This document shows, in pieces, positions 1-12,200 of a DNA stretch of 64,000 bases; the stretch's first letter is position 1; each line of letters starts with the position of its first letter. Source of the DNA: Nipponacmea schrenckii (lineage: Eukaryota > Mollusca > Gastropoda > Lottiidae); assembly GCA_030562195.1 (NCBI GenBank), contig JAUJPP010000003.1, forward strand, positions 34,044,602 through 34,108,601. The letters are read 5' to 3'. Made by a program: the position numbers and the translations under genes. A model generated the notes under the pieces. That model worked only from the letters and a program-made list of their open reading frames with translations. It made no database searches and had not been told where the DNA came from.

Positions 1-250
1 TTCAGAATAAAACATTGATGTCTGTTTCTACAATAATGAAAACTTACAGACAGTCAGTGTCCTGGTGTCACAAATTGTTGTCCAATGATTCACTTTCTAT
101 CAAGTGATAAACAAGGATGAAATTCACCTGTATCAGAAAGCAGTAAGGTAAAAAAACTATAACTGTATCCCTCCAATGGAAATTATTTTCAGCTAATGAC
201 TTTTGTTCAGAGTTTGTCTACAATAAAAGCTGAAAGTACATAAATCTTAC
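1..250. other. Downstream of TELO2 exon 19; nothing assigned
   Basis: A consensus donor (plus-strand cttac, 246-250) shows that TELO2 continues leftward. Human TELO2 has only about ten residues after this point. I could not pick a terminal exon with confidence here, so it may lie outside the window. Confidence 0.4.
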
Positions 251-3200
251 CTGTTTGATAGTATTCTGTAATAAAACTAAAGCTTGAACAGCCATTTTTT
301 TACACTCTGTATCAGGATCTTTATCTACTATGTCTGAAATTTTTTTAAATGAAAGGGAATGGAATTATTTTGTGGTTCTAGATTTGGCTTTTGAATTGGG
401 CTAAAAAATATGCACAATGTGAAGTAGTGTGCAATGAGTGAAGTTTTTATTTAGAATTTAGGTGATTTTCAGGCCTCAGTTTATTATGCTAGCACCTAAA
501 TGTGCATTAAATACAAGAAACCATAGTTACGAAAGTAAAGATTGACCAATATTAGATTGGAGCCCTGACATAAAGTCTCAGTAGGTGATGAGTTGTAAAG
601 TTAACTTTTAAAGAAGGATAATTCTAGATACACATTGAATTGAAAACTCATATTTCGACAGTGAGCTGAGAACACTATTATTGATTAGATTATCTAAAAA
701 TGCATGTATCTAAGACTAAGGTAACATAATCTAAGCAATTAAAAGGCCAGTTAAGAGCTGGCAAGATTTGTGTTACAATTGGTTCAAAATACCAAACCAC
801 ATAATAATGGATCATTATAGGGATAATCATAGTAAATTGATCAATAATAACATACCTTCTAGCCATGATTTAGTCTCCATCATTTCACCTTGTAATTCAG
901 ACATAATACAGTGTGGTGGTAAAACTAGTATTATCATAGAGGTGGAGAATAATACAGCTTGTCTCACAGAACTACAACATATATACAGTGAGGCTATCGG
1001 ACCTGTGATAAATGCTGGTTTTGAGGGGTTTTACGGTTTACCCGTATCAGTGGGAATACATAAGAACATTATTAATTGGATTAGTGATTAATTAGCACCT
1101 TTCATGCCATCAACGGATAACTTCAATTAATATGAATTCAGTTTAGAGAGACCAATTAACTATTGATTAACTACTCTGGGACTTGATTTCGAAGCAGGAT
1201 CGCGGTTTAGAGGAAATGCCGGTTTACAGGGGAAGAGGTTTATAGAGGATGTGATTTGGATGCGTTTCACTGTACATGTACATACAAAACTATAACTAAG
1301 GGCCATATTAGATGTTAAATCATCAATGATTGAACTATAGACAGGGCTAGATGGGTGACTCAATTCCACTTCAGGGATGTAGATGATAAAACAATTTGTA
1401 TTTACCATGTAAAAGAATATGAAGGAAATTGCAAACTTACCTGTCTGTATGAAATCGAATAGCCCAAATAAATTCTAATAATGTTCTACACATCTGCTGA
1501 GCCAACTGAAAGATATAGCGATTAATTTAATTATGATCACCCTTTAGCAATTTTTCAATCAGTCATATCTGAATACATCAATAGCATTTAACGTTCAGTT
1601 ATACCTGAATAGCATTTAGAGTTCTGTTATATCTAAATAGCATTTAGAGTTCAGTTATACCTGAATAGCATTTAGAGTTCTGTTATATCTAAATAGCATT
1701 TAGAGTTAGGTTATATCTGAATAGCATTAAAAGTTCTGTTATATCTAAATAGCATTTAGAGTTCTGTTATACCTAAATAGCATTTAGAGTTCAGTTATAT
1801 CTGAAAAACATTTAGAGTTTCGTTATATCTAAATAGCATTTTGTATTCAGTTATACCTAAATAGCATTTACAGTTCAGTTACATCTTAAAAGCATTTAGA
1901 GTTCAGTTATACCTGAATAGGATTTAGAGTTCAGTTATACCTGAATAGTATGTAGAGTTTACTTATAGCTGAATAGCATTTAATGTTTAGTTTTATCTGA
2001 ATAGCATTTATAATTCAGTTATAACTGAATAGCATTTAGAGTTCAGTTATATCTGAATAGCATTTAGATTTCAGTTATATCTGAATAGCATTTAACATTC
2101 AGTTATATCTGAATAGTATTTAGAGCTCAGTTATACCTGGATAGCATTTAGAGTTCAGTTATATCTGAATAGCATTTAGAGTTCAGTTATATCTGAATAG
2201 CATTTAACGTTCAGTTATACCTGAATAGCACTTAGAGCTCAGTTATACCTGGATAGCATTTATAGTTCAGTTATATTTGAACAGCATTTAGAGTTCAGTT
2301 ATATCTGAATAACATTTAATGTTCAGTTTTATCTGAATAGCATTTAGAGCATTTAGAGTTCAGTTATATCTAAATAGCACTTAAAGCTCAGTTATACCTG
2401 GATAGTATTTATAATTCAGTTATATTTGAACAGCATTTAGAGTTCAGTTATATCTGAATAGCATTAAGAGTTCAGTTACATCTGAATAGCATTTAGAGTT
2501 CAGTTATATCTGAAAAGCATTTTGAGTTCAGTTATATCTAAATATCATTTAGAGTTCAGTTATACCTGAATAGCATTTAGAGTTTAGTTATACATGAATA
2601 GCATTTAACATTCACTTATAACTAAATTCTATTATGGCTTCGAAACACATCAACTGTTAGGGGAAATTTAAAACTTCACAATTTCATCAGAAACAGAAAT
2701 GTGCAAGGGAAGGATGCACAACTAAGAATTCCCAATTCAGTTAAAATCTGTAAACATTGAGAAGAAGAAAATCTGAAACATACCGGAATGTGTATGGAGG
2801 AATAGAGTATTATTCCAAGAGAAAACACCAATTTCCTCAAAACAACACAATCTTCTCCTAATACATCAAAATGACTCTCTTTTCTGGAAGGTAAAAAATA
2901 TTTGTATCAGCCACCCAGTGATGACAATATGCCACAACTGACCCACACTGTCATGACACCTAATGTTAATCTGATGCAAAGTTTTTGTTCCATTTGATAT
3001 TTGTTAGGATAACCCTAATACATACCTGTCAAAGAATTTCAATAAGGGAAAGAAAAAGTTGCCAGCAACTGGTGCAAACTGATTAGCAACTGCAACCGGT
3101 TCAGGATTACTTCTGCCTTTGATAAATCTTCTAGTTTTACTCTCTATTCTCTTATCAACTATTTCTCTCCATGATTCTGGATCCAGATTAGGTTTGATTT

Positions 3201-6200
3201 CTTCCACTTTTGGTCTGAAAAAGTAGTGCATAGTCAATGAGAAAATTACATAAAGAATTCTTATGTCAAAGATTGTCTGTCCTTTAGAAGTTAAGCCTGA
3301 TGTATGTGTAAGTTTACACTATTAAACAAAAAAGAAATAAGTTTATTATTAAAGTTACGAAGTAAGATGAAATTTTTACTTTTCTTTGACTCTTGATTTA
3401 TCGACTGGTTTAGCTAATTCTTGAGCAGCAGCAGATAAGACCTGTGTAAAAATGAAGATAGAATTGTGCAATACCATACTCTTTGCTGAATTTTTAAGGC
3501 ATCTCCTAACCTTAATCAACATAATAAATGTCAAAGACAGTTCAGGCTTCTCTGAGATCACAATGGCAATATGAATAACATTTCTTTTTAACCCATGATA
3601 TTAAACTATGCCCACTACACTTTGTTTTGTGAGAGTGTAAATAAGAACAAAGCTTCTTTAATGAATGATTTGATTGGCTGAGATTTCCTAGAAAGGTTCT
3701 AAGGCCAATTTGGATTGGGCAATATTGATTTACCAGAGGGAATATGATGAATTAAGGATGTAGTTTTACACAATGACATGAATAAATTCTTAATTTTGTT
3801 AATTCATGGCAAACTTAAATTGGCATTGATCAATGAAGGAATAATTATTTAAGCTGAGCCATATGTAAACATGCAGAATTGTCATGCATTGGTTTAAAAT
3901 TTACAAGCCTTCTTTACTTACCTCTAAAATATCCATTCTTTGTCTCAGATTATAATTCTTCTCATAAAACTGACTAGTTAAATATTCTGAAACCTGATGA
4001 ATGAAAACATTGCTTATAAAACCCTTTGGCAACCTTGATATACATTTTATTCACAATAACAAAATTATGACTAGAACTGTGAACAGCTCCGAGCGTGGCA
4101 ACTGTGCGTTATCCCATGGATTTCGAACATTTTGAAACTTCTAACCTGCTAGCTTTCAATTCCGGTACTTTTCAGCCTACAATTGTAAGCGTAAACTTTC
4201 CGCTATATAGGCAATTTTTTCTACTATAAGTTTCTACTATCAGTTCCTTATTAGATTTTTGTACATGTCTAAGATTTCGGTAGGATATTTACATAAACTA
4301 AAATTTAAGTAAGTAGTAAGATGTCAATTTGTCATGAAATTTAAACATTATTTTGTAACTTTGGTTGTAATTAACATAGAGAGAAAATTCAAGCTATGTG
4401 ATAATTTGCTAATTCACAGCTTTATAAAGAGATATTTTTTGAATTTGTATGCAAAAATATTACAAAAAAATAAATAAATTTTATTAGCAATTGGAATTTT
4501 TTCTTCTCGAGGATAAATTTTTGATAGCTAATGTACTGTCAAAGTTTCAATATGAATAAAGTTGCCAGCAACTGGTGCAAACTGATTAGCAACTGCAACC
4601 GGTTCAGGATTACTTCTGCCTTTGATAAATCTTCTAGTTTTACTCTCTATTCTCTTATCAACTATTTCTCTCCATGATTCTGGATCCAGATTAGGTTTGA
4701 TTTCTTCCACTTTTGGTCTGAAAAAGTAGTGCATAGTCAATGAGAAAATTACATAAAGAATTCTTATGTCAAAGATTGTCTGTCCTTTAAAGTTAAGCCT
4801 GATGTATGTGTAAGTTTACACTATTAAACAAAAAAGAAATAAGTTTATTATTAAAGTTACGAAGTAAGATGAAATTTTTACTTTTCTTTGACTCTTGATT
4901 TATCGACTGGTTTAGCTAATTCTTGAGCAGCAGCAGATAAGACCTGTGTAAAAATGAAGATAGAATTGTGCAAACCATACTCTTTGCTGAACTTTTAAGG
5001 CATCTCCTAACCTTAATCAACATAATAAATGTCAAAGACAGTTCAGCTTCTCTGAATCACAATGGCAATATGAATAACATTTCTTTTTAACCCATTTATT
5101 AGGGATAACCCACTACACTTTGTTTTGTGAGAGTGTAAATAAGAACAAAGCTTCTTTAATGAATGATTTGATGGCTGAGATTTCCTAGAAAGGTTCTAAG
5201 GCCAATTTGGATTGGGCAATATTGATTTACCAGAGGGAATTTTGATGAATTAAGGATGTAGTTTTACACAATGACATGAATAAATTCTTAATTTTGTTAA
5301 TTCATGGCAAACTTAAATTGGCATTGATCAATGAAGGAATAATTATTTAAGCTGAGCCATATGTAAACATGCAGAATTGTCATGCATTGGTTTCAAATTT
5401 ACAAGCCTTCTTTACTTACCTCTAAAATATCCATTCTTTGTCTCAGATTATAATTCTTCTCATAAAACTGACTAGTTAAATATTCTGAAACCTGATGAAT
5501 GAAAACATTGCTTATAAAACCCTTTGGCAACCTTGATATACATTTTATTCACAATAACAAAATTATGATAATGAAATGCATGTATTTACACACTTTTGAA
5601 GAGTCACATTATTCAAAGCCAGTCTCCAATTTTTTTCCCAACCTGTATACATTTGTTAATCAAATAACGTCTGGATAACCATGACTAAATCTCCAACTGT
5701 TTCTCTGCAAGTCTTGGCATCAACCAAGCCAGTAAGATTGTCCTCTGATATAGGATAAAGTGCCTGGTAGGAATCTACCTGAAGGTTAGGAAAATTTGAA
5801 TTTTACTGACAAAGCTTTCTATAGTTTGACTAATGTCACCCTTCAACCCCTTAAACATCGTTAAAAATATTACCTGTTGGGAAAAAAATAAAGCAAGAAA
5901 ATCAATTCAAATCAAATTAAAACAATAATATTAAAATGAAACTATATTTTACCTCTACTGGACAATGTACAGCTAATGCCACCATAGCACCGAATCTAAC
6001 AGCTATAAAACCTGGTGTGGAGAAGTTATCTTGTAGATGCAATAATATCTTACTAAACTCTCCTGCTATCTGAAATCATAAATACACATTAAATCAAACA
6101 ACATCATACACAAACACATTTAAAACAAAGTATCATAGGTTATACAGGTATATTTATCTCATTTTCAGAATGAAACTCTGAAACTAGGTTCTTCTGCAAG

Positions 6201-9200
6201 GCAAATATAAAATATATCCAAATCTTCGTCATTCCCTAACATATGAAAAACCTTAGATTAAACTGTTATCACTAGATAAGTCCAATCCATATCACCTGTC
6301 TGTTAAATTGCAGTCAAACCTGGTGCCTTATATTGGTTCTGAAAGTGATACAGGTATAACTAAATAATTGGACCGTGCAAGATAGAAGTGCAATTAGAAG
6401 AACTGGAAAGAATATCCTAAACAATAGCAAAGTAAAATTAATGTACCTCTTGCAGTCCATCTGGTGATCTTCTAATCAAAGACTCAGCAGAAAATAAACA
6501 GGACTCTACTTTATCACCATCTTCAGAACCAATCAACCCTTCCATACAGTCTCTTATATATTTAGGTGTTTTGACTTTACTTGTTTTAACATCATTAGAC
6601 ATATCATAGGGCTCTAGATCATCATCACTGTAAAGATAACATATTGTAGAGCTCTAGATCATCATCAGTGTAAAAATAATATATCATACAACCCTTAATC
6701 ATCATCACTGTAAGTATAACATATCATAAGGCTCTAGATTATCATCACTGTAAAGATAACATATTGTAGGGCTCTATATCATCATCACAGCAAAGATAAT
6801 ATATCATAGGGCTCTAGATCATCACTGTAAAGATAGCATATCATAGGGATCTAGATCATCATCACTGTAAAGATAACGATAACATATCATAGAGCTCTAG
6901 ATCATTATCACTATAAAGATAACATATCACATGGCTCTAGATCATCATCACTATAAGATAACATATCATATGTCTCTAGATCATCATCACAATAAAGGTA
7001 ACATATCATAGGACTCTACATCATCATCATCACTGTAAATATAACAAATCAAAGAGCTCTAGATCATCATCACTGTTAAGATATCAATTCATAGGGATCT
7101 AGATCATTATCAATGTAAAAATAACATATCATAGAGCTCTAGATCATCATCACTGCAAAGATAACATATCATATGGCTCTAGATCATCATCACTGTAAAT
7201 ATAACATATCATAGAGATCTAGATCATCATCACTGTAAAGATAACATATCATAGAGCTCTAGATCACCATCACTGTAAAGATAACATATCATAGGGATCT
7301 AGATCATCATCACTGTAAATATAACATATCATAGAGCTCTAGATCATCATCACTGAAAAAATATAACATAACAGAGCTCTAGATCATTATCACTGTAAAG
7401 ATAACATATCATAGAGCTCTATATAGATCATCATCACTGTAAAGATACATATCACAGAGTTCTTGATGATCATCACTGTAAAGATAATATATCATAAGGC
7501 TCTAGATCATCATCACTGTAAATATAACATATCATAGGGCTCTAGTCACTATAAAGATAACATATCATAGAAATCTAAATGACCATCACTCTAAAGATAT
7601 CATATCACAGAGCTCTACTCTAGATCATCATCACTGTAAAGATAAAATATCATAGAACTCTAAATGACAATCACTCCAAAGATATCATATCACAGAGCTC
7701 TAGATCATCATCAAAATGTATCAGAGATACAAAATTTATCTTTATATTACTCCTTTTTAGGCTATAAGACACCAAATAAAATTTGTATCATACGATGTAG
7801 CCTACTCACCTATCTAACTCTTCTAGTTGGTTTTCTTCTTTTATATTTCCTGTGATTGCCTCTGTGTCTATGGCACTTCCATTTTCTGATTCTTCTGGTA
7901 CTACTCTGTAAAATAAATCAACCTATCACAAGACAAGATGTTATAATGTTTTACAGATATATAATTCAAATCAGGGTACAATATCTGCTAACTCTTGGTA
8001 TTTTGTCAATGGGATTGTCTAAAACTTTGATGTGGATTTTCAGGAACTACAAATGTCTGATTGAAAATTGGAATGGAGTGAATTGATGCTATCAGTGTTC
8101 CCAAAACACATAAAATATTTAGAAAACCTCTTTACAATCCCTTTAATTTTATAAATAAGGAAAACCACATTGCAGATAATCAGGTTGGTTAAAAGCCTTG
8201 AGTTTCTGGATTGTTTTGACAAATTATTCCTTACTTAAAGAACACTGTCACTTTTCATACATGTGTACAGGTCACAAAATGCCGTAAAATATCAGGAGAT
8301 TGGGTGAAAAATCGGTAGATTGTAGTGTAAATTTATGAATTTTGAAAATAAGGACATAAAGTTCTGTTCCCAACCTTCTAAATTTAATGTTACTTTTTCC
8401 AAAATTGTAATTCATGACCTCTCCCAGCCATTAATTGCACAGAGAGAAAATAAAAGTTTTCCAATACTCAAGTAACAAAACTATAAAAAGCTCACTTCAA
8501 GAAATAAATCACTAATACATTTTATTATGATACCAAATTTAACTATACCTCAATTGTTCAGGAGGTTCTTCATCAGGAATTTTTAAATGTGACAACAGAT
8601 CTTCAATTTCACTTGTTTTTTCATACTGAAAGTATTTAACAGTGTATAAGAATGTAAAATAAACTAAATCTAAATAAAGGGACAGGTTTGTTCCCTGGTT
8701 GATCAATCATTAATATTGTTCACTGTTCATCATTAAAATTTGAGCCTTCAAATCCATTTCTGTCCAGAATTATTCACGTTTGAATTTTAAAATATTGACT
8801 GAATGTTTAAAAATATTCAAGACTCAAATCAACAGCCAGATACTTGATAACTTTACATACCTCAAATTGTAGTTGAGGACCTGTAGGATCTAGAGCAGAG
8901 GTTATTGTTTCTGCTACAACCATACCTAGTGATCTTAACTTATAATCTGGACTACCAATATGACATTCTACTGCTTTCATTAATATTCTTATATATTCTA
9001 CAATTTAAACAATAAAAAATTATTGTTCGTAAAAATGATGAATATTTCTAGAAATTCCATTTACAACAAAGCTGTATAAGTGTAAGAAAATATAATGTAG
9101 AAATTCAAATTTGTAGTATATTGCTTTGGTGACTTTTCAGCTTGTATCTCTAACTTGACTTTGTCAACCAGTAACAGTGGCAGAGAATTATCTAAATAGA

Positions 9201-12200
9201 TCAAACTGATCTTATTAAATGCATTTCATCCCACTGGATTGAACAATATGGGGCATGTGAACAAAAATGAATAGGTAAAATCAATAGAAGACTTAAAACT
9301 CACCATCCTTCAACATAGCTTTCTCCTTTTCTGTTAAATATGCTAAACTTATCATTAATGCTCTTGATATAAAATAGTGTTGAGAATATGATGTGTGTTT
9401 TATTGCATTACTGTCACCCCATATATCTAATAAATCTCTCATAACCTACATTAAATAAAGTTATATTATAAAAATAATGTTATATTATAAAATAATGTTA
9501 TATTATAAAATAATGTTATATTATAAAATAATGCTGTATTATAAAATAGTGTTGAGAATATGATGTTTGTTTTATTGCATTACTGTCACCCCATACATCT
9601 AATAAATCTCTCGTAACCTACATTAAATAAAGTTTTTATAGTTTATTTTAAAAAAAATGTTATATTATAAAATAATGTTATATTATAAAATAATGCTGTA
9701 TTATAAAATAGTGTTGAGAATATGATGTTTGTTTTATTGCATTACTGTCACCCCATACATCTAATAAATCTCTCATAACCTACATTAAATAAAGTTATAT
9801 TATAAAAATAATGTTATATTATAAAATAATGTTATATTATAAAATAATGCTGTATTATAAAATAGTCTTTTTTTTTTTTTTTCCAATGTATTGCCCCTTG
9901 GGCTGAAGGGCTGAATGTGTATTGGGCCTAATTCTAACCAAGGTAAAAAAAAAAAATGAAATGAATGGAGTTTTACGTCCTTTTCTTCTGCACCTTATGG
10001 GCTAATAAGATGGGCAACGCCCTGAGTGTTGCAATAAAATTTCTCCAGGACAGCGGCATTAGCCTACTCTTTTTGCGATTTCCAACTGTCGAGGGATCTT
10101 TAACGTGCACAGCCTGTAGCACACGGGGCCTCGGTTTATTGTACCATCCGAACAACTAGACGCTTTTTCCATGTCAGTCCCTCCGACTTGCATCACTGAC
10201 AAGGGGAAACCGGTCTGAAAAATCTGAAAGTTCATCTCGACCTTTGCCGGGATTGAACCCTAGACCTTCAGGTTAGTGAGCAAGCGTCTAACCCACTGAG
10301 CCACTGCGGCTCCTCTGACCAAGGTAAAACAAAGAGTTTACTATTATTATTATTATTATAAACCTCTTGTTATATTATAAAAATTAACTCAACACAATTA
10401 TATGGATAACAATTACTTAACACATATATATAACAATAAATAACTTGCGACGTTTCGACCAAGGTATAATATATTCCCATTACTCTGGTTTATTTGTATC
10501 ATTGCTTGAGAAAGACAGAAGTACCTTCGTCGAAACGTCGCAAGTTATTTATTCAAGTAATTGTTATCCAAATTGTGTTGAGTTAATTTTTATAATATAA
10601 CAAGAGGTTTATAATAATAATAATAATAGTAAATAAATAATAATAAAGTTATATTATAAAATAGTGTTATATTATAAAGTAGTGTTGTGAATAAGTTGTG
10701 TGTCTTATAGCATGACTGTTCTAATAAATCTCTCAAAAACCTAGATAAATTAATGTTATAAAATGAAATATCAAACAGTGAAATATTTCAAAATAACGTT
10801 ATAAAATGATAGAATGTTACAATACAATATAATATGGAACAACATATATTTTACATCACTGATGAAACCCTGTTCTTCTACAACTGACTTTGAAATGAAA
10901 CTGATAAGGAAAATAAAAATTCTACCTTTAAATATAAGTGACGTCTAGTATGAGAAGATGCTAAATATCCTATAATATTTTGTAACAACTTGGTCTGAAA
11001 GAAAAAACGAAAGAAATATCTTATTTTAAAAGTAAATTCTATGATTTTTTGATATGACAGCAAATACACTTCTAACTGAGAAACAAAGATAGTACACTTC
11101 AAACAAAAGCTATTTAAGTCTTTAAATTTATATAGAATGGTATGAGAAAAGCTTACCTCTTCAAAATATCTGTGAAATAGTAATTTGGTACACAATAAAT
11201 ACTGAACTTTTCTGTTAGTCAAAACACAATCTCCTAGAAATTTATCTACCAACTTATACCTACAAATTTATAGAATTACAAATACAGTGACACAAAATAA
11301 ACTTAATTGTTTGAAACTATTCCTAATAATCAACACAATATACAGAGTTGAAATTCAATTCATAAAAGTTAATAATAATAAAATAATTGCAACAGAAACC
11401 CTGAAAATTAATGAGTTTGACCTGCACACTTCTTCCAAATTGAAACATTACAATAAAAGAAGTAAAATTTGCATTATTGCTTATAGGGTTCAATTTTATA
11501 TCCTTATCATTTTCACAAGTCTAAGTTAACGTCCCTGGTTCACCTGTAATTCAATAAAAAAAAAATACTTAACTGCTTTCAGATTTGAATTTTTTAAAGT
11601 GCATACTGAAAAGGGATAGTAGATTAAATTCTTATCATTTTGATAATAAAATAGAAGCAATTCCTTAAAATACACACCATGCTATTTTCTGTAGTATTGG
11701 AACCAAGACACTTTCTATGTATTTATCAGAAACTTTTGTTACTATACGTTCACATATTCTACACCATAGATAATCTTCTGTTTACATATACAGATAATAC
11801 TGGTATCAGATAGTTCCATAGTAGATCTATAAATCAAATCAACAACATGAACAGTAATGTAAAGAGGGTTTCCTAAAATTGGTCACAAAAACACAAAAAT
11901 TTCATAGATTCTAAAAGCAAAATAGAAGTTATCAAACAATGTCTGTCCATTTTTAAACGAAAAATCCAAACTTTGGATTTTTTTTTACTGATTACCGTAT
12001 AATTCCGAATATAGTGCGCAAGCATGTATAATGCGCACCCCTTCCTTGCCTCTGCGAATTTGGGGAAAATTCATTTACCCATGTATAGTGCGCACCCCTT
12101 TTTGCGGAAAAAATACGTACATGTGTTAAAGCTACATCTGTCAATACAGTATGATTCTGTCAAGATTCCAAACAGTCCTGAAAATCCATGTCTTAACTTG

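Larger units (their letters stand above)
9446..10740 (-). repeat. Degenerate copies of the exon 7 acceptor plus exon start, split by later insertions
   Basis: The first about 80 bases of exon 9304-9445, with the acceptor, recur at 9541-9617 and 9703-9779. A truncated start lies near 9855 and a diverged copy at about 10660-10735. They are linked by 21-bp ttatattataaaataatg-type repeats. A SINE (9957-10313) and a foldback element (10337-10633) later split the array. The pseudo-exon copies keep the acceptor ctttatttaatgtag or a close variant. Confidence 0.88.

Noticed and set aside
768..1091. Plus-strand 107-codon frame
   Set aside because: It lies antisense to TELO2 exon 856-971, whose reading matches the family (SVRQAVLFSTSMIILVLPPH).
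1160..1408. Minus-strand 82-codon frame as a TELO2 exon
   Set aside because: Exons 1441-1505 and 856-971 join directly in phase and match human TELO2 without it.
9965..10159. Open frames of about 60 codons on both strands, and similar ones at 28495-28785 and 58371-58640
   Set aside because: All fall within SINE copies and have no coding support.
10245..10313. Possible tRNA gene on the minus strand
   Set aside because: The A- and B-box-like sequence is the head of a SINE with a tail and target duplication; the same head recurs at 28465 and 58690.
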